A stretch of 64,000 bases of DNA. Source: Amborella trichopoda (Eukaryota > Streptophyta > Magnoliopsida > Amborellales > Amborellaceae). Location: assembly GCF_000471905.2 (NCBI RefSeq), contig NW_006500031.1, positions 744,368 through 808,367 of the forward strand. Reading direction: 5' to 3'. Of this stretch, positions 1-23,363 are shown in pieces. Under the pieces are notes generated by a model. The model saw only the letters and a list, made by a program, of their open reading frames with translations, was not told where the DNA came from and did not search any database. The first letter of the stretch is position 1, and each line of letters opens with the position of its first letter. A program made the position numbers and the translations under genes.

Positions 1-683
1 CTTAATATCGTCTCTCTCTATTCCGTATCCATCACAGCAATCTCCTGGATGAAATTACATATGCACTGGATATATTTTACGGAATTAAAAATGGTCTTTT
101 GATATATTTACTTTGAGGTTAACAATTTTCAAGATTTTCTACTTCCCAATTTACCCTATCCAATTCTTTTTTGATTAAAAATCAGTTCAAAGACTCAACC
201 TTCAAATGGAACTTTTCTTAAAATGGCCGATCAAAGATCCAAATTTCCAACGGCCCTAAATGCATAGGAGTTTCGAGGTTCGAAACCGCCTTGCATACTC
301 TACAATAAAGTGTGCTAAGCAGTTCAAAGGTTCGATTTTCAACATGCATAAATATATGTTCCACATGCAGTTTAGAGTAGTTAAAAAGTCCAATCTTTGA
401 ACTGCCTACTTTAATGTTTTTTTTTTATAGCAATAAGCAGTAGTTAGAGCGGATGGATTGGCTATTTTTTACCAAAATAAATAAATAAATATATAAATAC
501 AATGAAACTATTTACTTTAAAAACAAGGTGGGCAAGGTTGGCACAGTTAATTTTGACCATTGAATGTAAAATTAAGTAATTGTATTTATTGCATTGACCA
601 AACACAAAGTTCAAAATAATTTTTTTTCCAAATTTGTAACACACCCAAACTAATCATATTTGATACATGACAATTATAAGTAA
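1..683. other. AT-rich intergenic DNA, no gene seen
   Basis: No reading frame with protein-like composition is visible on either strand. The stretch is AT-rich, with homopolymer runs near 420 and 620. It lies downstream of the minus-strand UDP-glucose pyrophosphorylase gene, whose last small exon could lie to the left of the window. Confidence 0.6.
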
Positions 684-1052
684 AGGTGTGGTTTCCATAA
701 AGTTGCAACCTTAAACAATCCAATCAAGACACACCTTCAAATTTGATCATAACATATTAAACATATGATCACATAGATCAAATAGATCTATAAATAGATC
801 AAACATTGATCAAATAGATCTATAAACATATGAAAATTTTAAAAAATGGATGGTCTAGATAATGTGTTGTAAGACGCACTATTTCTAAGACTCAAAATCT
901 TTTTTTCTTTCATAATCATTCATCCTGATGTCGAGATGCTCAATTAGAAGGTTTTTCAACATTCAAATAATATTTTCCAATATATTTTTGAGGTGCATCC
1001 GTAGTTCTACATTTTACATTTTAAGGTTGCAACTTTATACAAACTTTTTCCT
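684..1052. mobile_element. hAT-like MITE, family A copy 1
   Basis: A 369-bp non-coding element with degenerate inverted ends: the left begins AGGTGTGGTTTCCATAAAG and the reverse complement of the right begins AGGAAAAAGTTTGTATAAAG. Both then continue into TTGCAACCTTAAA. It is flanked by a perfect 8-bp direct repeat ATAAGTAA at 676-683 and 1053-1060. Six related copies lie elsewhere in the window. The 8-bp duplication suggests hAT mobilisation (inference); no transposase is present. Confidence 0.75.
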
Positions 1053-12845
<11,793 letters not shown>

Positions 12846-12948
12846 TAGAGAGACCTTAAAGCCGAAGAAGATGAAATGCTTCAAAATTTAATGGCAGAGA
12901 GTGTATTGAAAGGCGAACCGGAAGCAACAGAAGGAGTGAGGGCCTGGC

Positions 12949-12954
12949 TTTATA
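12949..12954 (-). promoter_or_regulatory. Probable TATA box of UGPase
   Basis: The minus strand reads CCTATAAAGCC here, about 105 bases upstream of the UGPase ATG. That would give a leader of roughly 75 nt containing no upstream ATG. Confidence 0.55.
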
Positions 12955-13080
12955 GGCGAAAAATAACCTAAACTACCTCAGCCTTTTGTCTCAACTCCAA
13001 TATGCCCCAAACTCTGCATTGCAACTCAAAGTTCCCCGCTAATTTAAGCGTGGTTTTGATATTTCCATAGGATACTGTAA

Positions 13081-13088
13081 TTTGGCGC
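13081..13088 (+). promoter_or_regulatory. E2F-type motif upstream of UGPase
   Basis: TTTGGCGC matches the plant E2F consensus TTTSSCGC and continues as a GCGCGC core, about 130 bp upstream of the probable TATA box. A match by sequence only. Confidence 0.3.
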
Positions 13089-13889
13089 GCAATCCCAATG
13101 TCATAAATGACTATTTTAGCCCTGCTTAGTCAAAATTAGGGCATACTCCTCAATGCGCGGCAATTGGGGAGAAAATGCCACGGCTTTGGACCTTTCCTAA
13201 CCGGAAATAGGCATTTATGACATTTGCAAGACTTACGATGCGTCCCTATTCAAATGCGTCACTTACGACCAAAGTGTTTTAAAACTATTTGATTCGGATA
13301 AGGAATTTTTTGTTTTTTAAACCAATTTGTATCAACAATCACCTTCCAGATCGCGAGTCTGCTCAGACCGAATTAGCTTTTAGACGGTAGTGATAGCTCA
13401 TTTGCCTATTATTTTTTTTTTAAGTTTATCTAATATATTTTTTAAACCTTCCTTAAATCCACCTTAAACCCTTATTTTATTTTTCCTAGATCACTTATTT
13501 GGACCAATCCGCATTGACGAGCTGACAAGGTTTTGTGGAGTAAACAATTCACCCCACGTCTTCCAAATTTTAATGTTTGTGGTTACTTAGGATACAACAC
13601 ATAATTAAGTCACTTTGGACATATTTTTTAAAAAAATTTGTAATCTTGCAACTCAAAAAAAATAGTATAGATATGGTGATATGTAAAGAGCTAAATTGAA
13701 CAGTGAAAAAAATGAGATTTAAATAATTTATTTAAAAAATTAATTTTGTTTTTATATTTATGAATGTAATGGTAGAGATTATTGAATTGTGAAATTTTAG
13801 TTCTAGGATCCATCTCTCTGATATGGTTTTTGGATGGGGACTGCATTTTAATGGAGAGGCATCTAAATCCCAAGCTTCTTTTGCAACGG

Positions 13890-14230
13890 AATAAGGAACA
13901 TCCCGGGTATACGTGACACGTCATCGTGGAGCACGGTAGCGCAAAGGCCACGCAAACCTCAAGCATTCGCCACGTGTTAAAGGTCAGTGGGCCCGACGTG
14001 TCCTCAAAATCAAGTTCAAGGATGCGGTGGGTCCGTCCACCCGTGGACGCTTTAGCCGCAGGTTTTAGCTCCCCGATACGAAAACTTCGGCGAAATTTGG
14101 GTTGCATCAAGGACTGCCCAAATTGGCTCCGAATTTCCCCGAAATATTATCGAGTCTGCCGGGGAACGATATTTCGGAGGCTAAATTTCGTTTTAAGGCG
14201 AACTTTGATCCGGAATATCGAAGTCTAATG
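13890..14230. promoter_or_regulatory. GC-richer island with clustered ACGT-core motifs
   Basis: The stretch contains ACGTGACACGTCA (13911-13923), a G-box CACGTG at 13971-13976, GACGTGTCC near 13995 and GTGGGCCC/GTGGGTCC TCP-like motifs. The 14-mer AGCGCAAAGGCCAC (13938-13951) recurs at 31919-31932. Open frames exist on both strands but neither resembles a known protein. It lies more than 1 kb upstream of UGPase, so a promoter role is uncertain. Confidence 0.3.
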
Positions 14231-15750
14231 TCAGTTTAATGCGAAACTTTGAGTAAAATTAAAGATGAAATTTGTGGAGGCATGGTTTGGAACTTGGCCT
14301 GAATACATGGGACTCGGTTTTTTCAAATGGAAGATTTTTTATCGTTTAATAATGTAGGATCGAGAATGATAGAAGTAAATGGTCCGAGTCCCGACAAGTA
14401 GTAGAAGTACAAAACATTTGATTTTGGCTCTAGCTAACATTGGTGCTTGCAAAAACACTCAAGTTTTGGCCCATTGTTTGTTTAATTTGAGATAAGCTTT
14501 GGCCACACCATGCACGAAACCAATGAGGCAGCTGATGCATTTGTTAAACATGGTGTTTCTCTTTTTTTTTTGTAAGTTTCTAATGATTTGATCCAATCTT
14601 TATAATCTTATGCTCTTGAAGCATTGCTTTAAAAAAAATTCATAACATTTGTCAAGAAAAAAAAAAATTTCGAATCCTGACAAGTACAAAACATTTGATT
14701 CTGGCTCTAGCTACATCAAGTGCCTGCAGAAAGACTCAAGTTTTGGGCCATTGTCTCTATATGTAGATAGAGAGAGGAGGTTTCACATGTATGTATTCTC
14801 AATTATGAATTAGTTAGATTTATTGCCAAAATTATGCGTTTTGGGGTATATACTAGCCAAGGTGCAGTAAGACTATACGTCTTAGAACGGTGATCTCAGA
14901 TTCGGATCATTGATTTATATAAGAACTTATCCAGACTGAAATAGTTTCTAGATGGTATGGATCCCGGCTTAATGGGAACCTCTACAGTGTGAGCACCCTA
15001 TTTAGACGCCTGCTCGAGTCACCAAGTCAATAATGCTACACAAATCTGTAGGCCAACAATATGGCTTCACCATTAGGGGTCTTGAAACACTGTGTACGTC
15101 AATGAGAGTTTGGGCTTTTGAGTGACGAATACCGCAGGGCGTAGCGCAATGTTTAAGTTCCTGATACAAAAACAAAGAAAGCTATTTCTTCATGTAAAAA
15201 GCAATGTCTCTTCAAGCACCAATGTCCATTGCGAGAAGGAGAGAGATGATTAAGTCTTAACGGTTTTACCAGGTCTTTCGTATCTATAAAATGACGGCTC
15301 ATACATGGTAACGGCCTTATTATATAGAAGTAAAATTCGCCTTAAAAACTTATTGGAAAATATTGCTCAAACTCATTGGAAAAGGTCGTTGGGACGCTAG
15401 CAGACCCTCTATTGACCATCTCGACTTTGAGGAGCCTAAAAATGATAAAAAAGAATTTCAGATCCTAAAAATAATACATCTTATAACACATTATTTGAAG
15501 ATTCAGAAAGCATTTACCCAACTACAGCAACTCCCGCTTTCTTAGGAAACAAAACTCACAATAAACCCATGAAATTCCACAAAATGGCCACAAATCATGC
15601 CTACGATCAATTCCCAAAGCAGTATAATACCCTACACGTGTGGATACCCAACTTGAAATGGAGTGTGGCAATTTGGAAGATTATAGAAGTGTGGATGTCT
15701 TCTATCCCATGAGGATACATTACTTATCAAATGGGAACTTTGTTGTTTTC
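14231..15750. other. Intergenic, no gene seen
   Basis: Low-complexity and AT-rich. It contains two diverged copies of a segment with AAGTACAAAACATTTGATT and CTGGCTCTAGCTA (about 14400 and 14680). No recognisable coding segment. Confidence 0.5.
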
Positions 15751-16740
15751 ATACAAATTTATCAAAATACACATAATAGATCAGCTTTTTTTATCATCGT
15801 CGGAGCTTTTTTTTTAACTAATTGGAGTTAGCTGCACAAATTTTGGAATATCATTCTGATGTATTAAGGGTCATACCCTTCACATTGAGGTCATAAGTCT
15901 CTATATCTTTTTTCATACACGTAAGATATCAACTATTCAATATGTTATTCATATATTTTGACTTAATTTCAAAATACCCATAAAAATACACATATCCATG
16001 AGTTAAAACGGTTGAAACAAAGGTAAATTGTTAAATTGTTGAAAATTAAGGTGCATTTTGATAAATTTCCCTATTTTCGTTAGTGTGTATGATGATCTCT
16101 ATGTGTACATTTGAAAGAGAGATTCAGTTTATTCACATATACACGGAAGCAAACCTGAAAGCAAATACACAAGATCTAATCTTGCTTCTCAATGAATTTT
16201 GTAAATACTGATACGGTTGAGGACTGCTTTGTATCGTGCATTCATAAGTAAAGAAAAGTTACAAGTTAAAAAGACCAAAAAGAAGAAGAAAAAACACGAG
16301 AAATTTATCAAAGTACACCTAAGAGATGAATTATTTAACATTTTATCTATTTATTTTGATTTAATTTCAAAATGGCCATCAAAGTATACAATTATCACGA
16401 GTTGGAATAGCTAAAAATGGTAAAAGAAAAGCTAAATAGTCTATATCTTAAATGTATTTTAATAAATTCCCCAACTCAAAAACGAAAGTTATCGTACTTT
16501 CAAGACTAAAAAAGAACAAGAAAAAAACAAAGAAATATATCGAAGTACACCTAAGAGATGAGTTATTTGAGTTATTTAACATTTTATATATTTATTAGAT
16601 TTAATTTCAAAATGGCCATCAAAGTATACAATTATAATGAGTTTGAATAGTTAAAAATGATAGAAAAGTTAAATAGGTAATATCTTAAATGTATTTTAAT
16701 AAATTCCCCAACTCAAAAACGAAAGTTGTCGTACTTTCAT
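15750..16740. repeat. Family C repeats, including a 232-bp tandem duplication
   Basis: The copy at about 15757-16075 is followed by two tandem units, about 16267-16500 and 16501-16739 (period 232). Each unit holds AAGTACACCTAAGAGATGA, TTAATTTCAAAATGGCCATC and TGTATTTTAATAAATTCCCC, and ends with CAACTCAAAAACGAAAGTT. The inner ends are inverted relatives, so the duplicated unit carries a small MITE-like element. Confidence 0.7.
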
Positions 16741-16800
16741 GAGATGGAACTTACTCGAGTAGTATTAGTCGAAGATTGTATAAAACTCCAAAAAAAATTA

Positions 16801-16827
16801 AATATATATATATATATATATATATAA
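16801..16827. repeat. (TA)n microsatellite
   Basis: About 13 TA dinucleotides in an otherwise AT-rich intergenic stretch. Confidence 0.9.
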
Positions 16828-17189
16828 ATTAAATTTTTTTTTTTTGAGGGGTCATCCGTAATAAATGAGTCTTTAACACTTTTATCCTTCAAGGTGTTGA
16901 CAACCTGTGACGAATATGTGACACTTCTTGGCACAAAAAATGGATCTTTACGATATAAAATACTTTTTACTAAACTGATATTCAAAATATTTAAGAACAT
17001 TTTTTCTTCCTATATGTTGTAAACTATTTAAGGGCCCGTTTGGATATCTGAATTTTTCAATTATGGTAATAGTCAATCTTTGAATTGAGATTTCTTCGAA
17101 ATATCAATTCCTTGTTTGGATCGCTTCTGATACAAATCAAGAAAATGCAAATTCCTTGTTTGGATTATCTAGAATATCTTTTTCTTGGA

Positions 17190-18556
17190 AATGCAAATTC
17201 TCTCTCTCTCTCTAAATTTTGAGATAGTTTATCTCTCTAAAATTTTTTAAAATTTTAATACACTCTTTCAAAAACTTAAAATTGGAAAAATTTTTGAGAT
17301 AGTTTATCCCTCTAAAACTTTGTAGATAGTTTATCTCTCTAAAATTTTATCTACTTTCTCTCTCTAAAATTTGATATAATTTTCTCTCTAAAATTTTGCA
17401 ATACTTTCTCCCTCTAAACTTAAAATTTGAGATACTTTACGTTTATAAAATTTTTGAGATAGTTTCTCTATCTAAACAATTTTAGATAGTTTCTCTTTTA
17501 AAACCATTTTAGATAGTTTATCTCCCTGAAATATGATATAGTTACTCTCTCTCAAATTTTAAGATACTTTCTCTATCTAAAACTTAAAATTTGCGACAGT
17601 TTATTTCTAAAACTTTTAAGATCGTTTATCTCTCTAAAGAAAATTTTGATACTTTTTCATTCTAAAATCTGATATAGTTACTCTCTCTAAAATTTTAATA
17701 TGCTTTCTCTCTCTAAAACTTAATTTTTAAGATAGTTTATCTCTCTAAAAATTTTAAGTAATTTCTCTCTCTAAATTTTAAGATATTTTTTTCTCTCTAA
17801 AACTTAAAATTTGAGATAGTTTTTCTATCTAAAATTTTTCAAATGGTTTCACTCTCTAAAACTTTTAGGTACCTTCTCTATCTAAAATTTGATATAGTTT
17901 CTCTATCTAAATTTTAAGATATTTTCTCTCTCTAAAACTTAAAATGTGAGATAGTTTCTCTCTCTAAAAGTTTCAAATAGTTTCTTACTTTAAAATTTTA
18001 ATATATTTTCTCTCTCTAAAACTTAAAATTTGAAATAGTTTTTTCTATCTAATTTTTTTTTAATAGTTTTTCTCTTTAAAAATTTTAAGTACTCTCTATC
18101 TAAAATTTAATATAGTTTCTCTCTCTAAAGTTTTAAGATATTTTCTCTCTCTAAAACTTAAAATTTGAGATAGTTTCACCATCTAAAAAGTTTATAGTAG
18201 TTTCTCTATCTAAAATTTGATATAGTTTCTAATCTCTAAAATTTTAATATGCTCTCTCTCTCTCTCTCTCAAACTTAAAATTTGATATAAATTTTTTCTA
18301 AATGTTTTGAGATATTTCTTTGCAAAAAAAAATTTAAGTAGTTCATCTCTCTAAAATTTAATGTTGTTTCTCTCTCTAAAATTTTAAGATGCTTTCTCTC
18401 TCTAAAATTTACGATTTGAGATAGTTTCTCACTCTAAAATTTTAATATGGTATCTCTAAAACTTTAAATTTGAGATAGCTTCTCTCACTAAAAACTTGTT
18501 TATTTTCTCTATCTAAAAAATTTCATATACTTTCTCTCTCTAAAATTTGATGTAGT
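17190..18556. repeat. Degenerate CT/AT minisatellite
   Basis: About 1.4 kb built from variable 25-35 bp units approximating AGATAGTTTCTCTCTCTAAA plus an AAATTT stretch. Tens of diverged copies are readable. The array stops at a poly-T tract and resumes at 19994-20075 (TTTCTCTCTCTAAATTTTAG), so it was split by the LINE insertion. No coding potential. It is not a CRISPR: units are irregular and there are no unique spacers. Confidence 0.9.
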
Positions 18557-19993
18557 TTTTTTTTTTTTGAAAGAAGTTCTGTGATTTTATTGAGAATCAA
18601 AATGAGGTTCCAGAGTCAGAGCAAATAGCCAAAGACAGGGAAGTCCCCCTTTTAACGAGAGAGTCGGCTGAAACATTTGCCTCACGAAAGACATGCACAA
18701 AAGAAATAACAAGAAACTTAGAAAGGTCCCAAATCTGCAACAGGGAAGACCTAAGCTCCCAAAGTGGCTTAAGAACCCCATTATACCAGCTGATAAAATT
18801 GAGAGAGTCCTCCTCCACAATACAAGACTGACCAATATCCCGTTCAATGAACAATTTCAGGCCATTGAGGAGAGCCAGCATCTCCGCGTGGTTGGTTGTA
18901 GAGATCCCTAACGGCCTTGCACAGGAAAAACTAACCCGTCCACTTGAGTCTCTCACCACACCCCCCTAGGCAGCCCTGCTTGGATTGCCAAGAGAGCTCC
19001 CATCAAAGTTAAGTTTGAAGGTGCCTTCCAAAGGAGGCACTTATCTACCATGCAGTCTACACTTTTGGGATCTCAAAAAGAAAAGAATAGGAAAATTTCT
19101 CTTCACATCATCTTCTAAAATATCAACCCCCTCCTTAGTGATAGAACAACAGTGTCAGAGATCGTAAAGAATTTTGTGCAATAACCTCTCAAAAGGGAGA
19201 CTACAGCCATTAAACACTCTTCTATTCCTTTCTTTCCACACTTCCCACAGGATCAGGCCACGCGCAATCTGCCACAGGGACATCCCAAACTTGAGAAGCA
19301 GCGCAGACAAGTTTTAGATGATACCAATAACCTCAACAGGTATGATAATGGGAAACCCCATTTTATCAAAAAAACCAATGCCATAATTAAAGGGTAAAAG
19401 GGCAGTGAAGAAATAAATGCGGACCAGTTTCAACGTCCGACTTGCAAAGCAAGCAAACATTCGGCAATACTTTATCTCTCTTGATCAGGTTGTCGGTGGT
19501 AAGAACCTTATTTTGGACAACCAACCATAAGAAGGCTATCTCTAGCATCAACCACCTCCACCGGGCATGGAATAGAAAGTCATACATGGATTTGACAACG
19601 ATCTGACCATCAGCTCAAATCTCCCAAAAACAGTATATGAAGCATTCAAAGTCATATAGACATCATGAAGAAGAGATTGCAGCCCCACAAATTCCTAAAA
19701 AACGACATCAAGAACCCCACAATAAGGGAGATGGATATCTCAGGTAACTCGAGAACCCCTACGAGCAAACATCTCAGCAACCGTGGCATTAGGGTTTGCC
19801 ATATATTGGAAGATGGCTGGAAAGAGGTATTTCAAAGGCATCAAACCCGACCACTTATAGTGCCGGCCCTTGTGACCCATTTCTTGCTTCCACCCACATC
19901 TGAAATCTGTCCACACCATACTTTGCCACCACCACCTGATACCACAACAAATCTTTAAGGACTAGGCTCCTCCACCACCACTTGGAAAGGAGA
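18557..19993 (-). mobile_element. 5'-truncated L1-type LINE (zinc-binding and RNase H end of ORF2)
   Basis: Read on the minus strand, broken frames give LLWYQVVVAKYG and PAIFQYMANPNATVAEMF, then a zinc-knuckle-like VCLLCKSDVETGPHLFLHCP (about 19400-19470; reverse transcriptase zinc-binding domain). These are followed by LWEVWKERNRRVFNG and an RNase H domain with FKLNFDGSSLGNP, GVVRDSSGRV and HAEMLALLNGL (about 18600-18990). The 3' end carries a poly-A tail (poly-T on the plus strand from 18557). Several stops and frameshifts mean it is dead. The flanks TTTGATGTAGTTT and ATTGATATAGTTT look like an aged target duplication inside the minisatellite. Confidence 0.88.
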
Positions 19994-20075
19994 GATTGAT
20001 ATAGTTTCCCTCTCTAAAATTTTAAGATGTTTTCTCTCTTTAAAATTTTATACAGTTTCTCTCTCTAAATTTTAG
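19994..20075. repeat. Resumption of the CT/AT minisatellite
   Basis: Three more units of the array at 17190-18556 lie beyond the LINE insertion. Confidence 0.8.
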
Positions 20076-20744
20076 TTTTCTTTTTGTTCTTCAGCAGCAA
20101 AATGGATCACTTCCATGAAATGTGAATTCCACCTATATTAGTACAATTCAAATTTCTAAAATTTAGGCTTAAAATGAGCATTCAAGAATCCCAAAAAAAT
20201 CTCAATTCGAACGTAAATGTCAATTCTAAGCGAACCAAACACAATTGGCCCAGCTTTTCCAGGAAAGGTGAGTTCTGGAAATCGGAATCCAATGAGGCAA
20301 TCGGGCCCTAAGAATATCTCATTGATCGGAAAAACATTGTCTTCAAATTGAGGAGGATCTCCACTACGATCGAACTCAAGAAAATTAAAAAAAATATATA
20401 TATAAGAAGTTAAGCACAATAGGTAATTTTCCAGTGCATAATAAGTTGTAAAAATTGTGCATTAGAGAAGTGAAAAAGATGTATAGAAACATAATAATTT
20501 TGTCACATTCACGAAGGCAACAAAGGGATTGAATTGAGTCGGGGAATTGTGTTTTCTATAAAGCTTTTGAAAAGGCTATGTGATACTTTTCTATAGAAAT
20601 ATGTATAACTATAGATAACTAAAATCCTTGAATGATTCATTTAACTAGAACTTTTCATCGATATTATGAAGTTTATGGATTTTCGAAGGGATCATCTAAG
20701 TCACCTTCGAAACAAACAATAACACTCTACTTCATTGGTTAAGT

Positions 20745-20900
20745 CCACTCAGACTCGGCCCCGAGCCAAGTTGAGTATCTGGGTTTATAAAAAAATAAAA
20801 ATATAAAAATATAAAAAATATAAACTTGGCCCCGAGCCAAGTTGAGTAGCTGGGTTTATAAAAAAAAATAAGAATATGGAAATACAAAAAATGTAAACTT
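20745..20900. repeat. Direct duplication, about 70 bp x 2
   Basis: CGGCCCCGAGCCAAGTTGAG plus GGGTTTATAAAAAAA is followed by a near-identical copy starting TTGGCCCCGAGCCAAGTTGA; both continue into AT-rich spacer. Confidence 0.75.
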
Positions 20901-23363
20901 GTAGGATAAAAATATACAAGTTATACATGCATTTTGGATATACTTTACAATGGTCGGTTTTAATGATCAAGTACCATATTTTTGTATTTTCTTTTGACCA
21001 ATTACTTTTGTATTTTTCCTGAAATATGTCCAACTGGAAATTAAACTTTTCTATATCTATTTATATATCTTTCAGCTTATTTAGATTCCTTATGCTAGTA
21101 TTTAGTTTTGATTTACTTTTCAAGTTTTTATTTCGTTTTTAACATTTTTTTATTTTTATTTTAAAAATAAGGGTCTTCCGGGCCCAGTATATTACTAGGC
21201 TCGTGCCATGGCCACGAGTCTAAAAACATTGCACCACTCCCTATAACGAAATCATAAAATAGAATGTAACGAGCTTGTAGTGATCATGTAGTCCTATCAA
21301 TAATAGGTCCAATTTGTGAAAAAAAAACTACCGAGCTAGTTTGGAACCACCCTAGTCGGCTCGGAATTGCCCTAGTATGCATCTAAGTCCCTTGTTTTAT
21401 GTATGTTAACTTAGGGTCTACCTCCTTAATTTATTGAATATGTGGATGTTAATCCTATCCAAGGGACTTCCCCTTATGGTGGTTTCGGCATTCCCGAACT
21501 GATCCCACTCCCGAATCCGCTCCTACCGCCAACAACCATGTATTGACCCATATTATTCAAATCATAAATCAAAATTTGGTGGTTCTTGAACCATTTGAAA
21601 GATTATTGGATTCATATGATTTGAGAAAGAAATTAACCTAGTTTGGGTGAGTTTTGAATGGTTAAGGTAAACGAGCTCTAAAGAGTCATTTTTAGGGTTT
21701 TTCAATCTTTGGATTGGGGTTAAGCAAATTCAAAGGGATAAATTGAAAGCATGACCTACAGTTGTAGCTTGCAAGAGTAAAGCGTTAGGTGTTATAGCGC
21801 TGAGACACAGATTATGTTATAGTAGTTTGAATTGCATAACTTTGTATCCAATTTATTGAGATGGACAAATCAGATGACATGCTCATTTCAATCACTCAAG
21901 GAAAATTTGTCCCTAGCTACAAAGTAGAATTTGATTGATGTTGTTCAAAATAATAATTTTGAAAGGGACTTAGATGTGTTCATGTGAATGTTAAGCCTTT
22001 TTGGCTTTTGATATATATCAAAGTAACTTCAAATAGTTCAGATAAGACTTAGATGTTGTTGATGATTATTATTTGTCAAAGCAACCTGACAAATTGGAAA
22101 ATGAATTTGGATCCAAAATAGGATCGCCATTATCTTGAACTAAAAAAAAAAAAATTTTGAACATTCTTCTTCTTCCTTTTTTCTTCGCTTTACCATTTAT
22201 TTCAATTCTTCAAAGATTGCGAAATTTGCTTCTTCGTCTTTTTTTGAATGTTAACCACGAGATTCATTAACTAAAAATCATCATGAATTTTAGCTCAGAA
22301 TTTATGAACATCAGGTAAAAATAAATTTGTAGTAATTTACGATGTGTTTTAGGTTCAAAACCCCTGAAAACCGTGCAGATCCAAGAGTTGGCAGAAGTCA
22401 ATAAAAACTCCTCCTATTTTGTAACGTATGAAGGGGGTTCCCTTGGGAATTTATAACCAGAATTCCAAGCCTCCTAGATTACCAAGTTGAACCCCACTAT
22501 ATATATATATATATATATATACTAAATGAATTTTCCATGCTATAAAGCACTACGAATAGTTCCAACATTCAGCCAAATCCACGTACCCTCAAGGGAAAAC
22601 ATAAAAGAAGTTTAACCTATGAGCTTTGGAGCATGTGTTTTGTAGTGTTAACACGTATTAAGTGTTGGATCGCTTGATCAATGATCTGGATCGGTCTGAA
22701 TTGGTTATGTAGAAAATATTAAAAAATAAATGAAATAAAATATAATTTACAATAGAGGTTTATGGGGTGGGGATTTAAAAAGGACCTAAAAAAAACAATA
22801 CGAGAGAAGCTTTAAAAATGAAAAATAAAAAAATATATAAGAGGGTTTTAGGGGGAACCGGACCCATACCTTGGAACTAGTCCGGTCCCATCCGATTCCT
22901 ATCTGAATCGGCGATCTAGATTAAAAATCGTCAGATTTAAAAAAAAAAAGGGCAAAACTTGAACCTATGATTAGTAAAGGCAAGAAAAGCATTCGCTAGC
23001 TATAAGGTCATATGGTGGCCATAGTGGCAAGGTGTTGATGCCTAGAGTTTCATTCACACTGAAATCCTAAATGTTTAAAAATAAAAATATTTACAAGCTA
23101 TGGCAGGCCATTTATTATGTCGACAAAACCAGGAGAGTATCAAATGTGGGGCGATGGCTAACATGCTTTGTTAGTACATAGTAAACCACCATGTATTCTC
23201 GGTATTTTGTAAATGATGGAAATTATTTCAACCTAAAAAAGTTTTGTTAGAGATTTAGTGCAAAAGTTCTTGGAGCAACTGTACATAGCTAAATACTGTA
23301 CACAAAAAATGCAAATACAACAATGTGCTTGCTACCCTTCAGGCATGGAAGGCCTGAATGCAT
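20901..23363. other. Intergenic; repeats only, no gene seen
   Basis: AT-rich sequence with an (AT)n tract at 22499-22521. At about 22665-22930 the two ends (TGGATCGCTTGATCAATGAT and, inverted, TAGATCGCCGATTCAGATAG) may be termini of a degenerate GATCGG-type element. The 3' flank of the PPR gene begins near 23360. Confidence 0.5.

Noticed and set aside
13691-14228. 139- and 100-residue frames on opposite strands
   Set aside because: No recognisable motifs, and both strands are open because of GC-richer composition.
17190-18556. CRISPR-like array
   Set aside because: The units are irregular, low-complexity and contiguous, with no spacers, and the genome is a plant.
18597-18959. 120-residue RNase H-like frame as a host gene
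   Set aside because: Adjacent broken frames give the zinc-binding and VWKERN blocks of an L1-type ORF2, and a poly-A tail follows. It is part of the LINE.
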